DNA of 64,000 bases from Carboxylicivirga sp. (lineage in GTDB: Bacteria; Bacteroidota; Bacteroidia; Bacteroidales; Marinilabiliaceae), in contig JAOARW010000053.1 in NCBI GenBank assembly GCA_025210475.1, forward strand, positions 248,001 through 312,000, given 5' to 3'. The notes under the pieces are model-generated. The model was not told where the DNA came from and did no database searches. It was given only the letters and a program-made list of their open reading frames with translations. Of the stretch, positions 46,154 to 55,329 are shown piece by piece. Both the position numbers and the translations under genes were made by a program. Numbering within the stretch: the stretch's first letter is position 1; every line of letters begins with the position of its first letter.

Positions 46154-46523
46154 GTATTGATTTGTTATTTAATTGTGTCGATATTTATACAAGAGAGAAA
46201 GCAAAAGAATGTTTAAGCATCACCTCTTTTAATAATGTTGCAAATGTACAATCATCGTTGGAAAGTTGATCAATCAACTTTGTTAATGTATCTGATAAAA
46301 TTAATGCATTAAAAAAGAACTGATAAAATGTGTTGTATAACACAAGGTGTATATGGGTTGAACATGACAAATGTCAACAAGTCGATTTGGTCATATCTCT
46401 ACCTTTACTCCGTATTTCAGAGGAAATTAATGTCGTGGCTAACAAGCTTTATTACATTGATTTCCTTTTTATTGATTGCTTAACTTTGTTTTAATATAGA
46501 TACAAATAAGAACCTTATCAATC
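46154..46523. promoter_or_regulatory. Divergent spacer with three dyads upstream of korAB
   Basis: 370 bases without a gene. It holds AAAGTTGAT-CA-ATCAACTTT (46262-46281), TGTGTT-GTAT-AACACA (46329-46344) and TGACA-AA-TGTCA (46365-46376). None has a T tract. They look like operator-type palindromes, but the region is AT-rich. Confidence 0.5.
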
Positions 46524-48371
46524 ATGGGTAAAAGGTCAAAAGTTATTGAAAGAGAAGAAGTCGTAGTTAGGTTTTCCGGCGATTCCGGTGACGGAATGCA
46601 GTTGACAGGAACCTTATTCTCTTACACATCCGCTATTTTTGGAAACGATATCTCAACGTTTCCCGATTATCCTTCAGAAATTCGGGCTCCACAAGGCACG
46701 ATCAGTGGTGTTTCTGGTTTCCAGGTACATTTCGGACATACCGAGGTTTATACCCCGGGTGATTACTGCGATGTATTGGTGGCGATGAATCCTGCTGCAT
46801 TAAAAGCAAATGCCAAATGGATGAAACCAGGTGGTACTGTTATTTTAGATGTGGATAGTTGTGATGAAAAAAATCTGCGTAAGGCAGGTTACGAAACCAA
46901 TGATCCGATTACAGAAAGTAAGCTTGGAGATTACAATATTGTAAAGGCGCCAATTACAACGCTCACAAAAGAGAGTTTGAAAGATATGGGGCTGGATAAC
47001 AAAAGTATTCTTCGTAGTAAAAATATGTACGCGCTTGGTTTGGTTTATTGGTTATTCGACAGACCTCTTGACCACACCAAAGATTATATTAAGAAGAAGT
47101 TTGCCAAGAATCAATTGGTTGTTGATGCCAACATTAAAGTGCTCGAAGATGGTTACAACTATGGTAACATTATTCAGGCTTTAACACCTTCGTATCACAT
47201 TAACCCGGCTGATATAAAGAAGGGTAAATACCGTAACTTAAGCGGTAACGTAGCTGTTGCCTGGGGATTTTTGGCAGCTGCCGAAAAGAGTGGTTTGGAG
47301 CTATTCTTAGGTTCTTATCCAATTACACCGGCAACCGAAATTCTTCAGGAATTAAGTGCCCGTAAAGATTTAGGAGTTAAAGTATTCCAGGCCGAAGATG
47401 AAATTGCAGGTATCTGTACATCGATCGGTGCGAGTTTTGCCGGTAATCTGGCGGTGACCACTACCTCAGGACCTGGTTTGGCATTAAAAGGAGAAGCCAT
47501 CGGTTTAGCCATTATTGCTGAGTTGCCATTGGTTGTAGTTAACGTACAGCGTGGTGGTCCATCAACGGGTTTACCAACCAAAACTGAGCAATCAGATTTG
47601 ATGCAGGCCTTATACGGACGTAATGGTGAAAGTCCGGCTGTTATTATTGCAGCTAGCTCACCAACCAACTGCTTCGATTATGCCTTTTATGCAGCGAAGA
47701 TTGCAGTTGAGCATATGACGCCGGTAATTTTATTGACTGACGGATTCCTTGCTAATGGAACGCAGCCTTGGCGTTTACCAAATATGGAAGAGTGGCCATC
47801 CATTAAGGTGCCATTGGCTGATCCTAATGATAAAGACTGGCATCCGTATAAACGTGACATTGAAAAGCTGTCGCGCTATTGGGCATCGCCTGGTGTTGCC
47901 GGTTTGGAGCACCGCATTGGTGGTCTTGAAAAGGATGAGCATACAGGTGCCGTATCGCACGATGCTTTAAACCACCAGCGAATGGTCGAAATTCGTGAAG
48001 AAAAAGTGCAGCGCATTGCTAATGATGTTCCTGAACTGGAATTGCTCGGTGATGTTGATTCAGATACCTTAATAGTTGGTTGGGGTGGTACATTCGGTCA
48101 TTTATTTACGGCTGTAGATGAATTGGCTAACGAAGGTATTAATCTGGCGCTGGCGCACTTTAATTATATAAAACCACTGCCTCGTAACACGTATGAGGTT
48201 TTAAAACGATACAAGAAGATTGTTGTTTGTGAGTTAAACCTTGGGCAATTTGCCGACTACCTGACAATGAATTTCCCTGATATTCAAACACGCCGCTTTA
48301 ATAAGGTGCAGGGACAACCATTTACGGTAGTAGAATTAAAAGAACACTTTAAAACATTGCTGGAGGAATAA
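46524..48371 (+). CDS. korA: 2-oxoacid:ferredoxin oxidoreductase, fused gamma/alpha subunit
   Basis: 615 residues. The N-terminal third is the gamma domain (RFSGDSGDGMQLTGTLFSYT), and the rest is the alpha pyrimidine-binding domain (LFLGSYPITPATEILQELS, AEDEIAGICTSIGASFAG, TTSGPGLALKGEAIGLA, RGGPSTGLPTKTEQSDL). This layout is typical of 2-oxoglutarate:ferredoxin oxidoreductase; the pyruvate type is less likely. With the beta subunit it converts 2-oxoglutarate and CoA to succinyl-CoA, CO2 and reduced ferredoxin, or the reverse. korB follows with no gap. Confidence 0.92.
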   Translation: MGKRSKVIEREEVVVRFSGDSGDGMQLTGTLFSYTSAIFGNDISTFPDYPSEIRAPQGTISGVSGFQVHFGHTEVYTPGDYCDVLVAMNPAALKANAKWMKPGGTVILDVDSCDEKNLRKAGYETNDPITESKLGDYNIVKAPITTLTKESLKDMGLDNKSILRSKNMYALGLVYWLFDRPLDHTKDYIKKKFAKNQLVVDANIKVLEDGYNYGNIIQALTPSYHINPADIKKGKYRNLSGNVAVAWGFLAAAEKSGLELFLGSYPITPATEILQELSARKDLGVKVFQAEDEIAGICTSIGASFAGNLAVTTTSGPGLALKGEAIGLAIIAELPLVVVNVQRGGPSTGLPTKTEQSDLMQALYGRNGESPAVIIAASSPTNCFDYAFYAAKIAVEHMTPVILLTDGFLANGTQPWRLPNMEEWPSIKVPLADPNDKDWHPYKRDIEKLSRYWASPGVAGLEHRIGGLEKDEHTGAVSHDALNHQRMVEIREEKVQRIANDVPELELLGDVDSDTLIVGWGGTFGHLFTAVDELANEGINLALAHFNYIKPLPRNTYEVLKRYKKIVVCELNLGQFADYLTMNFPDIQTRRFNKVQGQPFTVVELKEHFKTLLEE

Positions 48372-49391
48372 ATGATGGCTGAAAATTGTCAAGTAAAATT
48401 TACAGAATTTAAAAGCGACCAAAGTGTAAAATGGTGCCCGGGCTGTGGCGACCATGCCATTCTTAATTCAGTGCAAAAAGCAATGGCTTCTTTGGGATAT
48501 AAAAAAGAAGAAGTAGCTGTTATATCAGGTATTGGTTGTTCATCGCGGTTCCCATATTACATGGAAACCTATGGTTTTCATACTATTCACGGACGTGGAT
48601 CAGCCATCGCATCGGGTGTAAAAGTGGCCAATCCCGAGTTAAAGGTTTGGCAAATTACTGGTGATGGTGATGCCCTTGCGATTGGTGGTAACCACTTTAT
48701 TCATACAATTCGTCGTAACCTGGATATTAATGTGATTCTTTTCAACAACCAGATTTACGGTTTAACTAAGGGACAGTATTCACCAACATCGAAGCGGGGC
48801 TTTATTTCTAAAACCTCCCCTTTTGGAACGGTTGAAGCACCATTCCGTCCGGGTGAACTTTGCATTGGCGCACGTGGGCAGTTTTTTGCCCGATGCATCG
48901 ATAAAGACCTGAAACACTCGGTTGTAATGATGGAAGAAGCTGCCAGGCATGAAGGTACTTCTATTGTGGAGGTATTACAGAATTGTGTAATCTATAATGA
49001 TAAAACACACAATGCAATAACCGATAAGGCACATTCTGCCGATCGTACCATCAAGCTGGAGCATGGTAAACCAATGATTTTTGGTAAAGAGCGCGACAAA
49101 GGCTTGGTGCTTGAAGGCCTAAATTTAAAGGTGGTAACAATTGGTGAAAATGGTATTACTGAGGATGATATTCTGGTTCATGATGCCCATTGCGACGACA
49201 TTACACTTCACCTTAAGCTGGCTGACATGGAGTATCCTGAATATCCTGTTGCACTTGGTGTTATTCGCTCGGTTAAGGCACCGGTTTACGATCAGTGTGT
49301 TGAAGAGCAATTAAAAGCTGTACAAGAAAAATCAAGCATCAAAACATTTAATGACCTGATTCATTCAGGTGATGTTTGGGACGTTGAATAA
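48372..49391 (+). CDS. korB: 2-oxoacid:ferredoxin oxidoreductase beta subunit
   Basis: 339 residues. CPGCGDH near residue 24 and the thiamine diphosphate motif TGDGDALAIGGNH ... NNQIYGLTKGQYSPTS identify the beta subunit of the two-subunit KorAB type. The start codon follows the korA stop immediately, and GGAGG at 48362-48366 inside the end of korA is its ribosome site, which implies translational coupling. A strong bidirectional terminator follows. Confidence 0.94.
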   Translation: MMAENCQVKFTEFKSDQSVKWCPGCGDHAILNSVQKAMASLGYKKEEVAVISGIGCSSRFPYYMETYGFHTIHGRGSAIASGVKVANPELKVWQITGDGDALAIGGNHFIHTIRRNLDINVILFNNQIYGLTKGQYSPTSKRGFISKTSPFGTVEAPFRPGELCIGARGQFFARCIDKDLKHSVVMMEEAARHEGTSIVEVLQNCVIYNDKTHNAITDKAHSADRTIKLEHGKPMIFGKERDKGLVLEGLNLKVVTIGENGITEDDILVHDAHCDDITLHLKLADMEYPEYPVALGVIRSVKAPVYDQCVEEQLKAVQEKSSIKTFNDLIHSGDVWDVE

Positions 49392-49411
49392 TTATTTTTA
49401 TTGAGTTAGCA

Positions 49412-49447
49412 AAAAAGCCGTTCATGGAGTTTCCAGAACGGCTTTTT
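49412..49447. terminator. Bidirectional terminator after korB
   Basis: AAAAAGCCGTTC (49412-49423) and GAACGGCTTTTT (49436-49447) form a perfect 12-base stem between two convergent genes; A and T tails serve both directions. Confidence 0.92.
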
Positions 49448-49472
49448 ACTTTTCTAAAAGTTTAATCTTATT

Positions 49473-50153
49473 CTATTTCTTTAATAAAAGCGAGTAGGTA
49501 AAATGCTCAAGCATGTCTTTTACCTCTTCGTAGTTTTCTTCTTTTACTTTTACATCAGTTAATCGTGGCAAATGAATCGCAAAATAGCTGTGACTGTTTG
49601 CCATCTCGAATAGGTTGCTGGCTAATGCCCTCGGATAAGGAAATTCAGGATTTACTTCAGAGATAACATTGGCAACCTTTTCGCACAACATTTTATAGTT
49701 TGAAAAGAAACCTTCAGTGTTTTCTTTATCTACCTGTTTTGTATAGTATGCTTTGGTTCCTTCTGCAATAATCAGGCGATGCAAAACACTTTCGTTCACA
49801 TAGTCGATAGCCGGATTTTCTTTATAAGCATAAACCAGTGTATTGATTATTATTTTCAAACGATCCTCTGGCGATTTGATGTTCATCGTGTTGATATCGA
49901 TCAGGTAACTTACCCATTCCCAGTACCATGAAACCAAATACAACAACATCAGATGCTTATTTTCGAAATATCGGTAAACAGATGCTTCTGTTGAATTCAT
50001 TTTGGCAGCTAACTTTTTAAAGGTAAATGCTTCAAATCCTATTTCGTCAATCAGAAGAATACTGTGCTTGATAATGTTCTTACCTAGCGTTGTTTCTTGA
50101 GGATCACGCAGGTATAGTTTGTCGTTTAAACTGATTTTGATTCCTATAGACAT
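49473..50153 (-). CDS. TetR-family transcriptional regulator
   Basis: 226 residues. The N-terminal helix-turn-helix is FTFKKLAAKMNSTEASVYRYFENKH in pattern (residues about 40-64), followed by an all-helical ligand domain. It diverges from the SulP transporter gene across 200 bases, so it may regulate that gene. The three palindromes upstream of korA are other candidate sites. Ligand unknown. Confidence 0.85.
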   Translation of the reverse strand: MSIGIKISLNDKLYLRDPQETTLGKNIIKHSILLIDEIGFEAFTFKKLAAKMNSTEASVYRYFENKHLMLLYLVSWYWEWVSYLIDINTMNIKSPEDRLKIIINTLVYAYKENPAIDYVNESVLHRLIIAEGTKAYYTKQVDKENTEGFFSNYKMLCEKVANVISEVNPEFPYPRALASNLFEMANSHSYFAIHLPRLTDVKVKEENYEEVKDMLEHFTYSLLLKK

Positions 50154-50353
50154 AGCGGGAGATCTTATTTACAACAAAAGTAAAATTTTTTTTGAACAAG
50201 TTTAATGATTTAGCGTTAGGGTAATGGCAAAACAAAAGATAGTATTGCTATTAATAGAAAAAGTAATAGATTTGCATCGGTGTAAGTTAAGCGTTCAAAA
50301 TGCACAAAACATTGCTATCCGATGATTAGTATTAAATTTTAATCTGATTAACA

Positions 50354-51949
50354 ATGAGTAGCGTGAATAAGAAAGGAATTTTTAGTTATTTAAAGGATGA
50401 TATTCCGGCTTCAGTAATCGTTTTTTTGGTGGCTGTACCTTTGTGTTTGGGTATTGCATTGGCATCTGGAGCACCTCTTTTTTCGGGTATAATTGCCGGA
50501 ATTGTAGGAGGTATTGTCGTTGGTGCATTTAGTGGTTCTCAACTGGGTGTAAGCGGTCCGGCCGCAGGATTAGCAGTTATAGTACTATCCGCCATTTCTG
50601 AATTAGGATCATTCGAAATATTTTTATCAGCAGTAGTAATCAGTGGTGTTATACAGCTTATTCTTGGATACGCCAAGGCCGGTATTATCGGCTATTATTT
50701 TCCATCTTCGGTTATCAAGGGTATGCTAAGTGGTATTGGAATAATCATTATTCTAAAGCAAATCCCGCACAGTTTAGGTTACGATAAGGATTACCACGGG
50801 AGCATGGCTTTTGCTCAACCCGATGGTCATAATACGCTTTCGGAGCTATTTCACATGTTTGAAGCCATCAGTCCAGGAGCAGCTATCATTACGCTTCTTT
50901 CCATGGCAGTTTTAATTCTATGGGAACGGCCATTTATGAAAAAGATAAAGCTTTTTAACATCGTGCAAGGCCCCTTGGTAGTTGTGGCAATGGGTATTGT
51001 TTTAAACCTGGTGTTTCAATCGATGTCTGGTTTTGCATTAAAGTCGGATATGGTGGTGGCGGTACCTGTACCGGAGAGTATTTCGGGCTTCTTTGGCCAG
51101 TTTACAACACCTGATTTTGCACAGATGCTTAATCCTGCCGTATGGGTTGTTGGGGCAACCATTGCCATTGTGGCCAGCCTCGAAACACTGCTTTGTCTGG
51201 AAGCAACCGACAAACTTGATCCACAAAAGCGGGTAACGCCTACCAATCGAGAATTAAAAGCTCAAGGTATTGGTAATGTTATTTCAGGGCTTATCGGCGG
51301 ATTGCCCATTACACAGGTGATCGTGCGAAGCTCCACGAATATTCAATCGGGTGGTAAAACAAAAATGTCGGCCATCCTGCATGGCGTTATCATGTTGTTA
51401 TGCGCCCTGGCAATTCCCCGGGTTCTTAACCTGATTCCTTTGGCCAGTTTGGCAGCCATACTTTTTGTGGTTGGATACAAATTAGCTAAGCCTGTTTTAT
51501 TCAAGCAAATGTATGCCTTGGGTAAGGAGCATTTCGCACCATTTATGGTAACCATTATCGGTATTGTTTTCACCGATTTATTGGTGGGTATTGTTATGGG
51601 ATTAGTTGTTGCCGTGATGTATATCCTTTACAACAACTATAAAAAGCCCTTCTTATTCGAAACGGATAAACATTTAAAACATAAAGAATTACATCTGGAG
51701 TTAGCTGAAGATGTGACTTTTATTAATAAAGCCAGTATATTAAATACTTTGGGGCAGGTACCTAATGATTCGAGAGTCATTATTGATGCAACAAAGTCCA
51801 TTAATATCTGTCACGATGTTATTGAAATTATTGACGAATTTAAAACCAGTGCCGAATATCGAAATATTGAGGTTGAAGTCAGAGAAAGAGAGAAGAAAGG
51901 TATTCAAAATCAACGAAAAGCAGTTGAATTTGCTTTAAGTGAAGCTTAA
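50354..51949 (+). CDS. SulP-family anion transporter
   Basis: 531 residues. About 12 membrane segments with the family motif region FSGSQLGVSGPAAGLAVIV, GLIGGLPITQVIVRSSTNIQSGGKT, and a C-terminal STAS-like domain (about 445-531; RVIIDATKSINICHDV). SulP proteins carry sulfate, bicarbonate or other anions. The beta carbonic anhydrase gene 56 bases downstream favours bicarbonate, as in the SulP-carbonic anhydrase pairs known in many bacteria; this is inference. Confidence 0.9.
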   Translation: MSSVNKKGIFSYLKDDIPASVIVFLVAVPLCLGIALASGAPLFSGIIAGIVGGIVVGAFSGSQLGVSGPAAGLAVIVLSAISELGSFEIFLSAVVISGVIQLILGYAKAGIIGYYFPSSVIKGMLSGIGIIIILKQIPHSLGYDKDYHGSMAFAQPDGHNTLSELFHMFEAISPGAAIITLLSMAVLILWERPFMKKIKLFNIVQGPLVVVAMGIVLNLVFQSMSGFALKSDMVVAVPVPESISGFFGQFTTPDFAQMLNPAVWVVGATIAIVASLETLLCLEATDKLDPQKRVTPTNRELKAQGIGNVISGLIGGLPITQVIVRSSTNIQSGGKTKMSAILHGVIMLLCALAIPRVLNLIPLASLAAILFVVGYKLAKPVLFKQMYALGKEHFAPFMVTIIGIVFTDLLVGIVMGLVVAVMYILYNNYKKPFLFETDKHLKHKELHLELAEDVTFINKASILNTLGQVPNDSRVIIDATKSINICHDVIEIIDEFKTSAEYRNIEVEVREREKKGIQNQRKAVEFALSEA

Positions 51950-52005
51950 TGTTAACAATTAAAGGTGTAGAGTTACATCATGATTATTGAAAAAAAATTA
52001 AACAT

Positions 52006-52635
52006 ATGAATACAATCACACAAAATGCTCAATCGCAGGCTGATATTTTGCCGGTTAAAGCCATAGAATTGTTAAAAGAAGGAAATGCCCGTTTTCTCGA
52101 GAAGAAGGAATTAAATCGAGATCTTCATCAACAAATTGAAGAAACTTCAGCCGGTCAATATCCTTTTGCTGCTGTGGTAAGTTGTATTGATTCCCGCATT
52201 CCAACCGAGGTTGTTTTTGATCAGGGGATTGGAGATATATTCAATGCACGTGTGGCGGGTAATATTGTTAATGAAGATATATTGGGAAGTCTTGAATTTG
52301 CCTGTAAGTTGGCTGGTGCGAAGGCAATCCTTGTGATGGGGCACACGGCTTGTGGCGCTGTAAAAGGAGCTTGCGATGATGCCAAACTGGGTAACCTTAC
52401 ACAAATGCTTGATAAAATAAAGCCTGCCGTTGAGCAGACCAAAACGGCCGAAGGTGAGGCGCGTAATTCGCGTAATGACGAATTTGTTAATAAAGTAGCC
52501 GATAAAAACGTTGAGTTGACAATTGAAAATATCAAAGAGAAAAGCTCTGTGCTCAAAGAAATGCTGGATAATAATGAAATAGTTATTGCTGGTGCTATGT
52601 ATGATGTACAGACAGGAAAAGTAACCTTTTGTTAG
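52006..52635 (+). CDS. Beta-class carbonic anhydrase
   Basis: 209 residues. The zinc ligands and catalytic dyad are visible: C in SCIDSRIP with its Asp/Arg pair, and H and C in GHTACGAVKGA. It interconverts CO2 and bicarbonate. It lies directly behind the SulP transporter and is followed by a long terminator. Confidence 0.95.
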   Translation: MNTITQNAQSQADILPVKAIELLKEGNARFLEKKELNRDLHQQIEETSAGQYPFAAVVSCIDSRIPTEVVFDQGIGDIFNARVAGNIVNEDILGSLEFACKLAGAKAILVMGHTACGAVKGACDDAKLGNLTQMLDKIKPAVEQTKTAEGEARNSRNDEFVNKVADKNVELTIENIKEKSSVLKEMLDNNEIVIAGAMYDVQTGKVTFC

Positions 52636-52703
52636 TTATGTTCCCGGGTTGAGTAATTATTTCCTGAGTTAATAAGTGCTCAGCTCTTTAATTTTACCTG
52701 TGA

Positions 52704-52751
52704 TAATGGTGGTTTGGATCTTTGAGAGATTTAGATCACCATTAATTTTTT
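52704..52751 (+). terminator. Terminator after the carbonic anhydrase gene
   Basis: TAATGGTGGTTTGGATCT (52704-52721) can pair along its whole length, with several G-U pairs, with AGATTTAGATCACCATTA (52727-52744). A run of Ts follows. Confidence 0.8.
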
Positions 52752-52854
52752 GTGAAGAAATGATACTTTGGTGAAAGGAATGCTAACAAATTGTTTTTAT
52801 AATTAGGGGATGTCTATCAAATTTTATCGTTTAAAACAAATTTCTGTATTTAGG

Positions 52855-52887
52855 TTTGGATATTCTAAATTTTATTTTCAATCTTTG
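52855..52887 (+). promoter_or_regulatory. Putative trp promoter (Bacteroidetes type)
   Basis: TTTG at 52855-52858 and AATCTTTG at 52880-52887 resemble the -33 TTTG and -7 TAnnTTTG boxes with a 21-base gap. Transcription would begin about 20 bases before the leader peptide. One base differs from the -7 consensus. Confidence 0.45.
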
Positions 52888-52912
52888 TAACGAACAATTG
52901 CAAAAGCAAGAA

Positions 52913-52975
52913 ATGAATTTGATTTTAACACATAAAGGCTGGTGGCATCATACTTATCTTTCAACCGAGAGTTAA
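52913..52975 (+). CDS. trpL: trp operon leader peptide
   Basis: A 20-codon frame, ATG at 52913 and TAA at 52973, reads MNLILTHKGWWHHTYLSTES. Two Trp codons stand side by side (52940-52945). Its end overlaps the antiterminator strand that competes with the terminator before trpE. This is the classical design in which a ribosome stalled for lack of charged tRNA-Trp prevents termination. The ORF is too short for ordinary gene finding. Confidence 0.85.
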   Translation: MNLILTHKGWWHHTYLSTES

Positions 52976-53040
52976 GGGCAACCGTCGTATATGTAAAAGA
53001 TATGAACAAAAGGCTTACCGAAACTCTCGGTAAGCCTTTT
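52965..53040 (+). promoter_or_regulatory. trp attenuator (antiterminator / terminator)
   Basis: Terminator stem AAAAGGCTTACCGA (53008-53021) with TCGGTAAGCCTTTT (53027-53040), then further Ts. Alternative stem CCGAGAGTT (52965-52973) with AACTCTCGG (53022-53030), which uses the terminator loop and part of its 3' arm, so both cannot form. A ribosome at the Trp codons leaves 52965-52973 free; a ribosome at the stop codon covers it. Confidence 0.88.
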
Positions 53041-53062
53041 TTAATTCAATAAACTCTGAACC

Positions 53063-54478
53063 ATGGATACAATAAATATCAAAAGTATAGCAACTCCAAT
53101 TCCGGCCAATGTAGCGGATGTAACAACACCAGTGAGTTTGTATTTAAAACTTCGTGATGCTTATCCGAATACAATATTGTTGGAGAGTAGTGATTATCAT
53201 GGTAACTCTAATTCCTTGTCTTTTATTTGTTTCAATCCCATGTACGAGTTTATTGCTGATAAAGGGCAGGTTATGCAAGGGGAAGCTCATAAGGAACTAA
53301 AACCCATAAAAATCACCAAGGAGAATAATGTGCCGGAACTGCTGGATGCATTTATCAATTGCTTTCAGGTGGAAGAGGCAAAATGTCCCATAAAGGTGAA
53401 TGGCTTATTTGGTTACTCAACTTTTGATGCGGTTCAGTACTTTGATACACTGAAATTTGAGGCCGAGAAGAAAGAGCAACACTCCATTCCGGAACTGCGC
53501 TATACTTTTTACAAATACATTGTAGCGTTCAACCACTTTACCAATCAACTTTACCTGATTGAAAACCTGAAGGAAGGTGAGGAATCTCAAAGTCAGAAGC
53601 TGGTTGAGCAATTTTACAACCGAACAATTCCGAGTTTTCAGTTTAAACCGTCCAACAAAGAAATATCAAACCTGAGCGACGATGAGTTTATGAACATGGT
53701 CACCAAAGGTAAAGAACACTGCTTTAGGGGCGATGTGTTTCAAATTGTTTTATCACGTCAGTTTCAGCAACAGTTTGCCGGCGATGAGTTTAATGTGTAT
53801 CGGGCTTTGCGAAATATCAACCCATCACCTTACTTGTTTTATTTCGATTATGGTAGTTACAAGATATTTGGTTCTTCACCAGAAGCACAGCTCGTAATTG
53901 AAAACAATACGGCTACCATTAACCCCATTGCCGGAACCTTTAAACGCACGGGCGACGATGCCAAGGATCAGGAACTGGCCATTCAGTTAAGCCAGGATGA
54001 AAAGGAAAATGCCGAACATGTGATGTTGGTTGATCTGGCGCGTAACGATTTAAGCCGTAATTGTGAGAATGTGACTGTTAATACCTACAAAGAAGTTCAG
54101 TTTTATTCGCATGTTATTCACCTGGTATCGGATGTGAGTGGTGAGTTGCAGAAAGGCTCCATTGCTTCGCGTGTAATGGCCGATACTTTTCCTGCCGGAA
54201 CTTTATCCGGAGCACCAAAATACAAAGCGATGCAGTTGATCGATTCAATCGAGAATCAGAATCGTGGTTATTACGGTGGTTGTCTTGGTAATATTGGTTT
54301 GGATGGAACTTTTAACCAGGCCATTATGATTCGCTCTTTCCTTAGTAAGAATAATACCTTATTTTATCAGGCAGGTGCCGGAGTGGTCAGCGAATCAAAA
54401 GAAGAGAACGAACTGCAGGAAGTAAATAATAAGCTGGGGGCTTTAAAGAAAGCGATTCAACTGGCGGAAGAATTTTAA
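53063..54478 (+). CDS. trpE: Anthranilate synthase component I
   Basis: 471 residues. The LLES tryptophan-binding motif (ILLESS) is near residue 39. The chorismate-binding domain has VFQIVLSRQF, PSPYLFYFDYG, GSSPEAQL, INPIAGTFKR, ENAEHVMLVDLARNDL and PAGTLSGAPK. It makes anthranilate from chorismate with ammonia from TrpG and is likely feedback-inhibited by tryptophan. It starts 22 bases after the attenuator and heads the complete operon trpEGDCFBA. Confidence 0.97.
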   Translation: MDTINIKSIATPIPANVADVTTPVSLYLKLRDAYPNTILLESSDYHGNSNSLSFICFNPMYEFIADKGQVMQGEAHKELKPIKITKENNVPELLDAFINCFQVEEAKCPIKVNGLFGYSTFDAVQYFDTLKFEAEKKEQHSIPELRYTFYKYIVAFNHFTNQLYLIENLKEGEESQSQKLVEQFYNRTIPSFQFKPSNKEISNLSDDEFMNMVTKGKEHCFRGDVFQIVLSRQFQQQFAGDEFNVYRALRNINPSPYLFYFDYGSYKIFGSSPEAQLVIENNTATINPIAGTFKRTGDDAKDQELAIQLSQDEKENAEHVMLVDLARNDLSRNCENVTVNTYKEVQFYSHVIHLVSDVSGELQKGSIASRVMADTFPAGTLSGAPKYKAMQLIDSIENQNRGYYGGCLGNIGLDGTFNQAIMIRSFLSKNNTLFYQAGAGVVSESKEENELQEVNNKLGALKKAIQLAEEF

Positions 54479-54490
54479 ATTAAGAAGATA

Positions 54491-54568
54491 GATTCTAGAG
54501 GCTAGAGATTAGCCAATAATTATAATTAACAAAAGCTAGACTCTGGTTTCTAGCAGCTAATAGCTAAA
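54491..54568 (+). repeat. Heptad repeats in the trpE-trpG spacer
   Basis: Two runs in phase of seven: 54491-54518 (gattcta, gaggcta, gagatta, gccaata) and 54534-54568 (agctaga, ctctggt, ttctagc, agctaat, agctaaa). The second also forms the small inverted repeat GCTAGA/TCTAGC. Confidence 0.7.
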
Positions 54569-54571
54569 AAA

Positions 54572-55141
54572 ATGAAAATATTAGTCTTAGATAATTACGA
54601 TTCATTTACCTATAACCTGGTGCATTACGTCGAGGAGATTGTAGATGACAAGGTGGATGTGTTTCGCAATGATGAAATCAGCATCGAAGCGGTGGGGCAA
54701 TACGACAAGATTCTTTTGTCGCCAGGACCAGGGATACCGGATGAAGCGGGTATACTAAAGGAGGTAATCAAAACTTATGCATCGAGTAAGAGCATCCTGG
54801 GTGTCTGCCTTGGCTGTCAAGCCATTGCCGAAGTGTTTGGCGGGAGCATCCGTAACCTGAACAAAGTGTACCATGGGATTGCAACGCCGGTTAGCATCAT
54901 CAACAAAGATGAATACATCTTTAAGGGATTACCTGATAATTTCAAAGCAGGGCGATATCATTCCTGGGTGGTGAATGAAGAGGACTTGCCCAAAGAATTA
55001 CTCATTACTTCAAAAGAGGCTGATGGACAGATTATGGGACTGATGCATAAAGACTACGATTTGCATGGCGTGCAGTTTCATCCTGAATCAGTGCTAACAG
55101 AGCATGGTAAGGAGATGATAAGAAATTGGATTGAGAAATAG
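54572..55141 (+). CDS. trpG: Anthranilate synthase component II (glutamine amidotransferase)
   Basis: 189 residues, class I glutamine amidotransferase. DNYDSFTYNLVHY at the start, SPGPGIPDEAG, the nucleophile in LGVCLGCQAIAE (the residue after LG is Cys instead of the more common His), and the catalytic His/Glu in HGVQFHPESVLTEHG. It delivers ammonia to TrpE. The stop codon is fused to the first base of the next heptad array. Confidence 0.96.
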   Translation: MKILVLDNYDSFTYNLVHYVEEIVDDKVDVFRNDEISIEAVGQYDKILLSPGPGIPDEAGILKEVIKTYASSKSILGVCLGCQAIAEVFGGSIRNLNKVYHGIATPVSIINKDEYIFKGLPDNFKAGRYHSWVVNEEDLPKELLITSKEADGQIMGLMHKDYDLHGVQFHPESVLTEHGKEMIRNWIEK

Positions 55142-55203
55142 ACAGAAGACGGAAGACAGAAGTGAGAGAAGAGAGATGAGAAGGGAAAAGGTAGAAGAGA
55201 TGA
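55141..55203 (+). repeat. Purine-rich heptad array after trpG
   Basis: Nine consecutive 7-base units (gacagaa, gacggaa, gacagaa, gtgagag, aagagag and so on), all purine-rich. They begin at the last base of the trpG stop codon. Confidence 0.75.
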
Positions 55204-55235
55204 CTAACGATTCAATAAGGGTGAATACCCCCTTT

Positions 55236-55319
55236 CTTCGGACATCGGACTTAAAGCTTCGGACTAAATAATTAACCAAGCTGGAATTAGCTAACAGCTA
55301 TGAGCCATCAGCAATAAGC
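55236..55319 (+). repeat. TCGGACT and nnnnAGC heptads before trpD
   Basis: TCGGAC-type words occur at 55237-55265, followed at 55285-55319 by five exact 7-base units ending in AGC (aattagc, taacagc, tatgagc, catcagc, aataagc). Confidence 0.75.
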
Positions 55320-55329
55320 TACTTAAAAC

